Assembly: GCA_030737835.1 (NCBI GenBank)
Contig: JAUJYN010000016.1
Coordinates: 2,209,001-2,273,000 of the forward strand
Source of the DNA: Acorus gramineus
Lineage: Eukaryota > Streptophyta > Magnoliopsida > Acorales > Acoraceae
DNA: 64,000 nucleotides
Reading direction: 5' to 3'
Both the position numbers and the translations under genes were made by a program. The notes below the pieces were generated by a model. It did not search any database and was not told the DNA's origin. It saw only the letters and a program-made list of their open reading frames with translations. Of this stretch, positions 54,976 through 61,785 are shown piece after piece. How positions within the stretch are numbered: position 1 is the first letter of the stretch; each line of letters opens with the position of its first letter.

Positions 54976-57009
54976 CTATACAGTGACTTTGTTCACAACT
55001 ACAACATTGTGGTTGTAGAAGTCTCATACGACAAATTCGTCAATTTACTTAATGATCATTTCTTTACCTTCATTGACATCAACATTGCCTTCATCATTGA
55101 AGCAATTGCCATAACTTGCTAGTTTTACTCTTCATCATTATAGTCATATAAACATTCGAACATTATATGTCGTCTCGATGTTGATATAGCCTGATATCTT
55201 CCTTGGTTTCTTGCTCATGATTAAAAAATAAATATTATTGTCGTCATCGCATTGTGTTCCACTTGATTATGTTGACTTCTTCATTTGTCCAAGCTTAAGA
55301 GCTTGCCAGATGGAAATATGATACCAAAAGGATAATCAGTCAGGACTTGAAATAAATAGATGCAAGATCTTCATTGCATTATCTTATGAGAGGGCCTTCA
55401 CAATTCTCCTCCCCCATCTCAACATACAGGTCATCATTGTGAAACAGAATTTTCAAATATTGGAAGTGTTCTTCATCTTGCCCCCAGATGAACTCAATCT
55501 TTCTATCTGCTGGGAACCATCATTGTATTTGACCATCACCATCCTGCTCCTGACCTTGATACTTGATTGTAATGCTGGCTTCACTCAAGGAAAAGCAAAT
55601 GCTCCATGTTTTACCAAACTGATGCAGCAAGGATACCTCCCCTACTACCAAAAGGGATGAATGTTGTTTGACAATTGAGGAGGAAATACCAGAGCAAATA
55701 CAAAAACAATAGTTCAAAGATAATTTAGCTTGTATCAGCAAGAATACCTCCTCTACTACAAAAAGAAATGAATCTAGTTTAACAATTGGGAGAGCTAATG
55801 CAATAACAATATATAAAAGATAATATAGACTAAGCTAATTTTTTTTATTGATAATAAAATATGAATAAAGATTACTTAAATTCAACATGCTATCAAGATC
55901 TATTTATAGGGACTTTGAAAAAGACTTAAAAATCCACTTTTTTATCCTAACAATTCTAACCCTAAACTCTAGCCCTCCATTTGGGTAGAGGAATTAGGTT
56001 ATTCGGGATAGATAACTATACTAGTACTGATAAGGAATAAGTCATTTTTTATTTGGTTGTATTTTTAGTTATTCTCATTGGAAAAAGCAATAATCAATTT
56101 TATTGTTTGGTTGACCAAGAATAAATTAATGATAGATAATGAATAAGATGTGGATAAAGATGTATATTGACATTTTTAGCCCCCACATGTGAGGTCGGTT
56201 GGAGAATCGAGGAAGGGCAAGGGAGGAAAGGCATGGAAAAAATGGGTAATAAGTGTTGATGGGACTGGTGCGGCCCACATATGCAGGTGGAATAGATAAG
56301 CTAGGATAACCAATTCCATGGGGGAGGAGAGATATCAATACCAGCTTATACTAGCATATACCAACTCCCGTTTATTCTTGGTTTCCAAACACCTTTTTTT
56401 CACTAGCCATGCTTATACCCGCTTATACTGCCCCTATTCCTCCATCCAAACAGGGGGTAAGAGTTCTAAACACATTTAACTCTCTAAAATCCTCCATCAC
56501 TTTAGAACTACTAGCAATTGCGAAAACCGATAAAAATGAAGTTTAATTCATGCATCAAAACAAAACAAGAAAACATAATGGTAAACAAAAGTGAACGAAA
56601 ATATGGCGCACATATAAAGTTTTACCATAAGATTGTTCTACAAAACAATGTTGAGATGCTCATAAGATGTGCATCCGCATACATTAGCAAATATCTGATA
56701 ATAAAGAAGAATAAAACATTTATTATAAAACAATATACATTTACTGGAAATATGGATGACCATCAATAAAAAGATAAGGTACAAAGGTCCCATTCAAACA
56801 TGGATAATCATTAAAAATCTTAAGATAGGTTTTGTGATTAGAATTTAACTTACATCAGCAATGGAAACCTTTTCTGGAACCAGGCGATCTCTTCTGTCAC
56901 CTAAACCCAAATTTCCATAGCGTCCCCAGCCCCATCCATAAAGTTCACCATCATCAGTCACAGCAGCAGTGTGTTCCGCACCTGCCGCAACCATTTTGAC
57001 AGATATCCC
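31636..57009 (-). CDS. UVR8: UV-B photoreceptor UVR8, 3' part (8 exons; N-terminal exons outside the window)
   Basis: Eight exons with GT..AG junctions join in frame to 271 codons plus stop: 57009-56854, 39676-39503, 36660-36589, 32926-32855, 32720-32602, 32166-32081, 31994-31942, 31719-31636. The product is an RCC1-type beta-propeller that senses UV-B as a homodimer and, as monomer, binds COP1. Numbered from residue 171 it runs without gaps against Arabidopsis UVR8 to the VP motif. It keeps E182, W198, W233, W250, W285, W300, W302, W337, W352 and W400, all three GWRHT motifs, and V410-P411 in AIVPDET. It ends in the VKRIRF-type C terminus. All frames and splice sites are intact, so it is probably functional. 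The first ~170 codons are not found in 57010-61785 and must lie beyond. Introns total over 24 kb and are full of transposons. Confidence 0.93.
31942..31994 (-). CDS. UVR8: UVR8 exon with the VP motif
   Basis: The 53-nt exon reads [19 protein letters not shown]410 and P411 form the core of the peptide that docks on the COP1 WD40 domain in Arabidopsis. Acceptor AAACAG, donor GTAAGT. Confidence 0.92.
32081..32166 (-). CDS. UVR8: UVR8 exon encoding residues 368-397
   Basis: The 86-nt exon completes the Arg codon and reads [28 protein letters not shown]. This is the closing propeller blade and start of the C-terminal tail. Acceptor CTGTCAG, donor GTTAAT, phase 1 at the end. Confidence 0.9.
32602..32720 (-). 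CDS. UVR8: UVR8 exon encoding residues 329-368
   Basis: The 119-nt exon ends in phase 2 with donor GTGATT. It reads [39 protein letters not shown] and the first two bases of an Arg codon. It contains the third GWRHT motif (W337) and W352. If unspliced, the next codon is TGA, so retention would truncate the protein. Confidence 0.9.
32855..32926 (-). CDS. UVR8: UVR8 exon encoding residues 305-328
   Basis: The 72-nt exon reads [24 protein letters not shown], with acceptor TTTATACAG and donor GTAGTC. A Cys replaces the Gly of the usual FGQVGVG (position 310 in this numbering). Confidence 0.9.
33375..34370. mobile_element. hAT-type non-autonomous element (996 bp) in a UVR8 intron
   Basis: An 8-bp target duplication GTTATACC flanks it (33367-33374 and 34371-34378). 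The ends are inverted: CAGTGTTCTGA at the left and TAGTGTTCGGA as the complement of the right. The 8-bp duplication and (C/T)AGTGTT terminus fit the hAT superfamily. No transposase is present. The interior is purine-rich (GAAGAAG repeats, 33950-34170), and subterminal GCGG/CCGC words occur near both ends. Confidence 0.8.
34560..35890 (+). pseudogene. Gypsy pol remnant in a UVR8 intron
   Basis: The frame 34931-35377 ends with [18 protein letters not shown]...[15 protein letters not shown], the RNase H entry region of Tat-type Gypsy pol. Later pieces ([12 protein letters not shown] near 35415; [18 protein letters not shown] at 35645-35887) resemble RNase H and its tail. Stops and shifts are frequent. 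The upstream ~370 bp are less certain. Confidence 0.6.
35891..36588. other. UVR8 intron sequence without recognised elements
   Basis: Nothing coding is seen between the Gypsy remnant and the exon at 36589. Confidence 0.5.
36589..36660 (-). CDS. UVR8: UVR8 exon encoding residues 281-304
   Basis: The 72-nt exon reads [24 protein letters not shown], with acceptor TTTTTTAG and donor GTAAAT. It contains W285, the main UV-B sensing tryptophan, with R286 and W300/W302. Confidence 0.93.
37250..38114 (+). repeat. Probable Tat-type LTR in a UVR8 intron
   Basis: The block starts TGTTAGGGAAGTCC and ends ACTAAAACA, about 865 bp. It has a TATA box (CTATAAATAGAG, 37905) and the Tat-like leader words CTAACTTGAGCGTTGAAGAG and CTTTGGTGGGTG (38005-38035), plus TTCTTGTTCTCTGGTG. 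The following TTGGCAGCTCCGGCACC may be a decayed primer site. No target duplication was found; the left edge is uncertain. Confidence 0.5.
38366..38520 (+). pseudogene. Extensin-like gene fragment
   Basis: The plus-strand frame reads [20 protein letters not shown] and [20 protein letters not shown], the SPPPP and [13 protein letters not shown] motifs of hydroxyproline-rich cell-wall extensins. Only about 50 codons are present, with no signal peptide and no flanking gene. It is inferred to be a captured or decayed piece inside the UVR8 intron, in antisense to the host gene. Confidence 0.6.
38963..38989. repeat. Poly-G run of about 27 bases
   Basis: An uninterrupted G homopolymer. Its exact length in the genome is doubtful because such runs are error-prone in sequencing. 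Confidence 0.7.
39503..39676 (-). CDS. UVR8: UVR8 exon encoding residues 223-280
   Basis: The exon has 174 nt, with acceptor TGATTTCAG and donor GTTTAG, phase 0. It reads [20 protein letters not shown] and [20 protein letters not shown]. It carries the first GWRHT motif (W233) and W250. The intron upstream of it is 17,177 bp. Confidence 0.93.
39825..39856. repeat. (TA)n microsatellite
   Basis: An AT dinucleotide run lies just upstream of the UVR8 exon at 39503-39676 and abuts a MITE-like inverted repeat. Confidence 0.85.
39857..40012. mobile_element. Short MITE-like inverted-repeat element
   Basis: About 155 bp with imperfect inverted ends: left GAGCGATAACATACGGTCCG, right complement GAGTAATGATATGGTGCAGT, both followed by GGTCCATGCG/GTCCATGCGGTC words. 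It is inserted in a TA-rich tract, so a TA target duplication cannot be told from background. The boundaries are approximate. Confidence 0.5.
40560..42530 (+). pseudogene. Degenerate Tat-type Gypsy pol remnant in a UVR8 intron
   Basis: Recognisable pieces are [20 protein letters not shown] and [16 protein letters not shown] (41750-41900), [26 protein letters not shown] (42010-42090) and [34 protein letters not shown] (42346-42460). They are the RT connection and RNase H of a Gypsy element in correct order. Frames change several times. The section 40560-41400 has no clear motif and is included only by continuity. Confidence 0.6.
42758..43852 (+). repeat. Element E 5' LTR (5'-truncated)
   Basis: It aligns with 52679-53777 throughout, with a few percent of differences by eye. 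It ends AAAGCCACCAACA next to the PBS. The first 123 bp present in the 3' LTR are absent and replaced by unrelated sequence. Confidence 0.9.
43856..43872 (+). other. Element E primer-binding site
   Basis: TGGCGCCGTTATCGGGG lies 3 bp after the LTR. It differs at one position from TGGCGCCGTTGCCGGGG, the usual primer site of Athila elements (matching tRNA-Asp). Confidence 0.8.
44557..45477 (+). pseudogene. Element E gag
   Basis: The start MGERAK is followed at once by a frameshift, then [20 protein letters not shown] and MLPKFHGF. The conserved gag domain runs [59 protein letters not shown] stop follows KGKFMD. The frame 45277-45477 ends in a CCHC zinc knuckle [14 protein letters not shown]. 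It is the nucleocapsid precursor of the element, now broken. Confidence 0.85.
45478..47230 (+). pseudogene. Element E gag-pol linker and protease
   Basis: A Pro/Gln-rich segment ([17 protein letters not shown]...[12 protein letters not shown], 45657-45935) and a charged linker (46029-46400) lead to the aspartic protease, [20 protein letters not shown], with [13 protein letters not shown] as its second conserved strand. The frame 46500-47231 is open for 243 codons. Its tail holds [14 protein letters not shown] and [19 protein letters not shown], typical just before RT in Athila-like pol. Stops occur at 46398 and 47229. Confidence 0.8.
47231..48661 (+). pseudogene. Element E reverse transcriptase and RNase H
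   Basis: RT motifs are [72 protein letters not shown] and the catalytic FMDDFSVFG (usually YxDD, with F as a common variant). An in-frame stop separates MVENF from EVFMDD at 47819. RNase H follows in the open frame 47831-48661: [58 protein letters not shown], ending VVADHLSRL. Apart from the one stop and a frame change near 47410, this block is well preserved. Confidence 0.9.
48662..50006 (+). pseudogene. Element E integrase (catalytic Glu lost)
   Basis: The zinc region ([31 protein letters not shown]) is split by frame changes. At about 49110 one G is missing in [12 protein letters not shown]. The core is open from 49125 with the second Asp in [11 protein letters not shown]. In [16 protein letters not shown] the catalytic Glu of GQVE is Lys (codon AAG). 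A stop at 49570 precedes the C-terminal domain ([20 protein letters not shown], 49581-50006). The enzyme cannot be active. Confidence 0.85.
50007..50130 (+). other. Element E 3' non-coding region before the hAT insertion
   Basis: It follows the pol stop. The last 8 bases, GCTATTTT (50123-50130), are the left target duplication of the nested element. Confidence 0.6.
50131..50898. mobile_element. hAT-type element (768 bp) carrying a host-gene fragment, nested in element E
   Basis: It is flanked by the identical 8-bp duplication GCTATTTT (50123-50130 and 50899-50906). The inverted ends are CAATGTTTTAAATATCG on the left and CATAGTTTTAAATAGCG as the complement of the right, a hAT signature. Subterminal regions repeat ATATCGATATATCGAT at both sides. 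There is no transposase. Between them, about 50470-50755, lies GC-richer exon-like sequence similar to UTP23. Confidence 0.85.
50470..50755 (+). pseudogene. Captured UTP23-like gene fragment
   Basis: One frame reads [20 protein letters not shown] and, after a frame change near 50604, another reads [20 protein letters not shown] and [12 protein letters not shown]23, a PIN-domain rRNA-processing protein, has the same order of motifs near its N terminus ([38 protein letters not shown]). The part between is deleted or scrambled. It is non-coding now. Confidence 0.65.
50899..52533 (+). other. Element E 3' non-coding region
   Basis: No env-like frame is open in any register. It contains CATTGAGGACAATGTTAGATTTAGG (51029-51053), poly-A runs at 51092, 51224, 51804 and 52342, and no host gene. 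Confidence 0.6.
52534..52555 (+). other. Element E polypurine tract
   Basis: AAAAAGGCGGTTTGGGGGTATT lies directly before the 3' LTR start TGTTAG. It is the expected plus-strand priming site, with some pyrimidine interruptions. Confidence 0.6.
52556..53777 (+). repeat. Element E 3' LTR
   Basis: A 1222-bp LTR begins TGTTAGATATTC and ends AAAGCCACCAACA. It matches the left LTR from 52679 on. A TATA-like CCTATAAAAAGGGC is at about 53000, present also in the left LTR near 43075. Confidence 0.9.
53778..55964. other. UVR8 intron sequence right of element E
   Basis: No gene is seen. 53780-54080 has a GC-richer stretch (GGGTGCGGCCTCACGGGTAC...) ending in CCCCAAAACAAAAAAAG, which might be the 3' tail of a LINE-like insertion, but no RT motif is present. 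The rest is AT-rich. Confidence 0.45.
54931..54965. repeat. (TG)n microsatellite
   Basis: An uninterrupted TG run of about 17 units is followed by TATG repeats. Confidence 0.9.
55965..56465. mobile_element. MITE with 30-bp terminal inverted repeats (Harbinger-like)
   Basis: The 501-bp element has inverted ends AACTCTAGCCCTCCATTTGG and AACTCTTACCCCCTGTTTGG (complement of the right end) that continue to GAGGAAT, matching at 23 of 30 positions. A 3-bp direct repeat CTA flanks it (55962-55964 and 56466-56468). The size, 3-bp duplication and CCNTTTGG words suggest the Tourist/PIF-Harbinger group. It is non-coding. Confidence 0.6.
56466..56853. other. UVR8 intron sequence, no feature seen
   Basis: An AT-rich intron portion between the MITE and the donor site of the exon at 56854. 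Confidence 0.6.
56854..57009 (-). CDS. UVR8: UVR8 exon encoding residues 171-222
   Basis: The exon has 156 nt, with acceptor CTGTTTAG and donor GTAAGT, phase 0 at both ends. It reads [20 protein letters not shown]...[18 protein letters not shown]182 (dimer salt bridge) and W198 (pyramid tryptophan) are in place. It is the most 5' UVR8 exon visible. Confidence 0.92.
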
Positions 57010-60000
57010 CTAAACAGAGGTTTGAATGTATCAATATGAAAGAAAACTCAACATGATCAAAAAAATCATACTTAACTGAACAATGATAAAAGATTCACAA
57101 ACCCAGGAATAAGTGATGTTAATTACTAGATCATAAGTTACTTTACCAATAGGACAATGGCATACATTGAAATATTTCACAAAGACACAAGGTAATGCAA
57201 CAACACCAAAACCAAGTAATGTAAATAATGTTTTTGACAAGAAATAGGAGGATGTTATGCAATTTAGAAATTTCAATGTGGAAATGTAAACAGTACACAA
57301 ATCAGCTAAGATCCAACTAGGTGCATCTCACTTCGGCATTTTGGCACAATTAAGCCTTATATTAAATGCACATCTCGTCCCCTCCCCCCCGTTCATTCAC
57401 TATTCTAATTTATCAGAACTTATGTCTTTGAGAAAATCAGGGAGCAACCAACATAATTATGTTGATATTAAGAAAAGAGGAGAAACTCGATGTTTAGTTG
57501 CATGGACATAATATCTGAGAGGGTTAGTTTCACCTACCTGCCAGTTGGATTTGGTGAGGTATTGAAAGTAGGTCTCTCTGTTACATACCAACCAACTATT
57601 CTAGCAATTTATCCAACTTAGCCCAAATCCATGCACGTGTTGTTCATGATATATGATGGCACCATGCGAAAGGTGTCACCCGATGGTTGCCGTCCTGATT
57701 AATGTTGCATTCTTCTAGGTTGTTGCCGGTTGTACCTCTTTGATCACCCTTTCTTTTACCGCAAATGTCTCTCCCACACCTGCATTGTGTCTCGGCACTA
57801 TCTTCTAGTTCAAGGTGGTATTATTTGGAATATACTTAGTAACTCGTTGTACATCTCCATCCCAATTTCAAACCATATGCGTCGCCTCCACTAAAGAAAA
57901 GGCCCATCCCTATTGGGAAGTGGTGTTTAAACACTTGATTTACATTTAGTCCATGCACATTAGCTTTCAACGATGATGTTCTCCATGTTTCTTAGTGAAT
58001 CATTCTTTAAAAAAATTCCCATTTCTATATATTATGTTGAACAAGGTATGAGGGTCGGATACGAAAAGGACATGGTACAAAATACCCCACATTCAAAAAT
58101 TATACAGGAGCAGGGAGCAGCAGTGGTATTTGGTGCATATAGGGTTTTTACATTTTTATCATTAACATAAAATATCTGTATCACTAAATTTCTCTCTTCA
58201 CTCCTTCACAATCATCTAGAATCTAGGTTTTGTGGGACATCTAGGTTTGTTCATTCTTACCATGAAAAGTAACAAATCCCTAAACTATTTCCCCTTGTTT
58301 TTATCAAGAAAAGAAAACAATCTCTCCCTCCCCCAAGAAACCTCTGTCTAATCTTACCCGAAAGTCAAATCCTCCCTCCACCAATGATCGAGGTCATATC
58401 AAGTAGTATGGGTATTTACTCCCCCATATGAAAGATCAGATAACAATCATTTTCATTAGCCATATGCTCTGGATGAAGTTGTACAAAATCAATTGTCTAG
58501 GCTTCATTTGGCATACATTTTTGGTATGAAAATCAATTAGAAACATTTTGAGAGGAGAATGTGGTTTGGTTGATTTTAGTACAATTGATTTTAAAGAGTG
58601 AGAATGAGTTTAGATGTTAGTAACAGAAACATTCTTAGAACAGTAAGGATGAAATTCATGGAAAACATTCTTAGAATGAGAAGGAGCCTCTTAGTTCATT
58701 CTGGCTTAGTTGGGACAGACAGAGATAATGTAGATCGACTTTGGGCAATTTCAGGGATGTGTCCTGATCTAAAGTGGACTGAATTGGCTGTTTTTTATCA
58801 CTATAAGCCTTTATGCTACATCAGATATCCTGTTCCTGAACAAATGTATCCCTGCTCCTGCTTTTGTTCCTGTTCCTATAGTTGCAGAACCCTGCGCTAA
58901 TCCTTGTTGATGTGTTACTACTCCGGTATCCAATTTTGATCCAAAGTACCATGGGGACAATGCTTCACATGCATCCAGATGAGTACCACAGTCATTTGGA
59001 GGGCAATCACAGAACTCTGATTATATAGACAGCTACCTTACAGTGCCATTTTTGTATTTATATGGATGGTATTTATTCTTAACTCTTAATTCAATGTATC
59101 AGTTTTATGGATGGTATTTATTCTTAACTCTTATTTCAATGTATCAGTTTTATCTGCACTTGTAACCTATTACCATGTAGATACATTTACTTTTTCTCTG
59201 TTACCTCCAACTATGTCAATGTAATGACTTTCGTAAGATTTATAAGCAATAGGTAATGTATGATGGTATTTTTATTACTTATGTCCATCAATTAGGTTGG
59301 ATTGTTCTTGCATGTGCTTCTACCACTTTTCATTTTCAGTTTTTTTCATATCCACATCATTACCTATACATAATATGTCCATTTATTGTTGAAACAAATT
59401 CCAGTGTCAAAACTAATTGTCACTTTGAACAGTGAGTTCATATTTATTAGACTTAGTTTAGTGCTTGGTAAGCTTGATCGTGCGAAACCATTCATGATAC
59501 AAAACGGATGCAAATCCACCAGCACTCTTATGAAGAGGCGCACGCATCAGAGGGACCATCGAGTGGTTCCTAGTAGGAGGAATTGATGAAGACCAGAAGG
59601 ATGAACTTTCTATCCATGAGATTTGGATAACAAGACTTCAGAATAAAGATTCTGTAATATAGCAAGAATGATGTACTGGAATAGGGATGACTCAGCACAC
59701 ACTTCATCAGCCAGGACAGATACAGAAGCAGCCATGAAGTATCCGGATAGGTCATGAGATTTGGAGAACAAGACTCCAGAATAAAGATTCTGTAATAAAG
59801 CAAGAATGATGTACTGGAATATGGATGACTCAGCACACACTCCATCAGCCAGGACAGATACACAAGCAGCCATGAAGTATCCGGATGGGTTTCTGCCGAA
59901 GTAAAATGAGTTTCTGCCAAAAAAATACAGGGAAAACGTAAACTTAACACGTTCCGTATGGGCTTCCCTAAGCGAATTGATAGGCTGACAAAAAAATCCC

Positions 60001-61785
60001 AGTGTTTTGTCAACTTTTCATTAAAAACTTCTCCACACCTCACACACTCGCCCTGCGGTAACGGTGTGGCTACAACTTACCTTTGGTCGCCTTAAGGTCG
60101 CCTTCATCCTGCTTTCTCTTCCCACTTAACTACTTCGTGGAGTGGCTTGTCCCGTTCACGAGGATGAGGATATCCAATTGAACCGTCAGCCTTTGTTGAC
60201 TTCCCCCTAGCCTACTACCCCGTTAACTAACTCCCATCTCGGAAATTCCTTAAGAAATCCATATCATTGTTTAAGATAAGACCATCATCCAGCATAAAAT
60301 GAACAAATTATTGCCTAACTTTACAAAAGACAATCTATTAGCCAGGACGGATACAGAAGACAGATCTGTCTGTTCTGGAAGATACACAGCCTATCCATTG
60401 GGTACCACTGACAATTTCGAAACCAAAGTTCAAATTCAAGTGATGTCAAAGATATGTGAGGCCTTTGCTTTGAGAAGACCGTGGAGTCATTCAAGAAGAC
60501 TCAATCCACTAGTCCGAGAAGGATGAAATCAAGTTACTGTCAACCAAAGATACCATGGAGAATCTAGAGAGACCCCTATTCATCACCACTAATGGATACT
60601 TCATGTTATCCGTCAATTTGGTCAACCACCATAACTCATCCTTTGAGAGAATTTCAAGATTTTCAACCATTTTGAGAGCCTATAATTGTCCCTTCCACCC
60701 TCCCATACTGTTTGAGTAGAGGCATCCATGTACCTTCAAGTCTCTTAGAGGACAAGTGTTTGGAAAAGCTTTCAACCTTCCATCATTTGTAGTTCGGTTT
60801 TCTTCTTCGTAGTGTAATATTTCGAAATAATTTACTTGTCCAAGAGATATATCTCAATCCATGTACCCAAACGACGCGAACCGCTCAGGGATTTATGAAT
60901 TGACAAGGTAGATAGAGGCCCTTGTCACTATGGTGGGACAAATGAAGAAAGCCCTCGAAAAAGTCCAAGAACTGCTTGAGCATGTTGAAACTCAACGACA
61001 TTCTTCCCTTGTGGTGGAATCCTTGAGCCCAGATTTTCCTTGGAGTGACACCTAGTCCAATCCTTCAACAATCCTTTCTGTCCAAAACAGAGAATGAGGG
61101 AGCCATCACCACCACCTCCTGTACCTCACATTTCGCCTACAAACAACATCGTTGGAGGAAAGCTATCTAAGTGTAGATTTTCACTTTCCAGACGTGAAGA
61201 GTTTCTCAAGTGAATCTTCCAGGTAAAAGAAACAATTGATTTTTTCCAGACGTTGGAGGAAAGCTATATGAAGCTCACCACCACAAGGTCCTGGACCACA
61301 CTTCAGCAATGGTGAGTATGAGCCCATCATGATCGACGTCATGATAAGGATCTTATCCTCACATGGCAGCACAGAATAAAAAAACAAGAGACGTTTCTCC
61401 CCTTTGACTTCTCTCGTCTTCCATTCCAATTCTTACAAAATCAATAAAAATGATTCGATATGGTGATGCTAATTCCGATGTTGAAGTCGCACATCTTATC
61501 ATAACTATTGGATATTGCATCGAGTTGACCCGATTCATATCCTAATTACGTCCATATTGAAATAAAAATGGGAGAGAAACGAGATGGAAGTGGTTTAGAA
61601 ACTAACTCCGTCTCTATCGGTTACCATAACTCTCTAGAGTGAGACGTTAAATCTCTCTCTCTCCCAGAGGAGACAATAAGATACCATCTGCATCAATTTC
61701 TCGGACTCTGTTTATTCGATCTCTCTAAGGTAACCATCATAGAGCCTTTGAAATTTGAAGGGTGAAAAACGGATAAGGCTCTAGT
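57010..61785. other. Upstream UVR8 intron (inferred), no exon found
   Basis: I searched the minus strand by eye for RCC1-repeat exons encoding UVR8 residues 1-170 and found none. The region holds a ~138-bp tandem duplication (59616-59890), scattered non-coding sequence and some exon-like fragments of unknown origin (58598-58900; 60895-61050, a charged stretch MVGQMKKALEKVQELLEHVE). It is taken as intron because the exon at 57009 starts within the propeller. Confidence 0.5.
59616..59890. repeat. Tandem duplication, two ~138-bp units
   Basis: Two head-to-tail copies begin ATGAGATTTGGA(T/G)AACAAGACT, contain GATTCTGTAATA(T/A)AGCAAGAATG and ACTCAGCACACAC, and end AAGTATCCGGAT. They differ at several positions. 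The ORF that runs through both on the minus strand is a by-product. Confidence 0.8.

Noticed and set aside
31636-57009. UVR8 as a pseudogene because of transposon load
   Set aside because: All eight exons are in frame with proper GT..AG sites, and no stop or frameshift was seen.
59570-60043. 157-codon minus-strand frame with repeated Tyr/Leu-rich segments
   Set aside because: It runs through a tandem DNA duplication, has no recognisable domain and no promoter or splice context.
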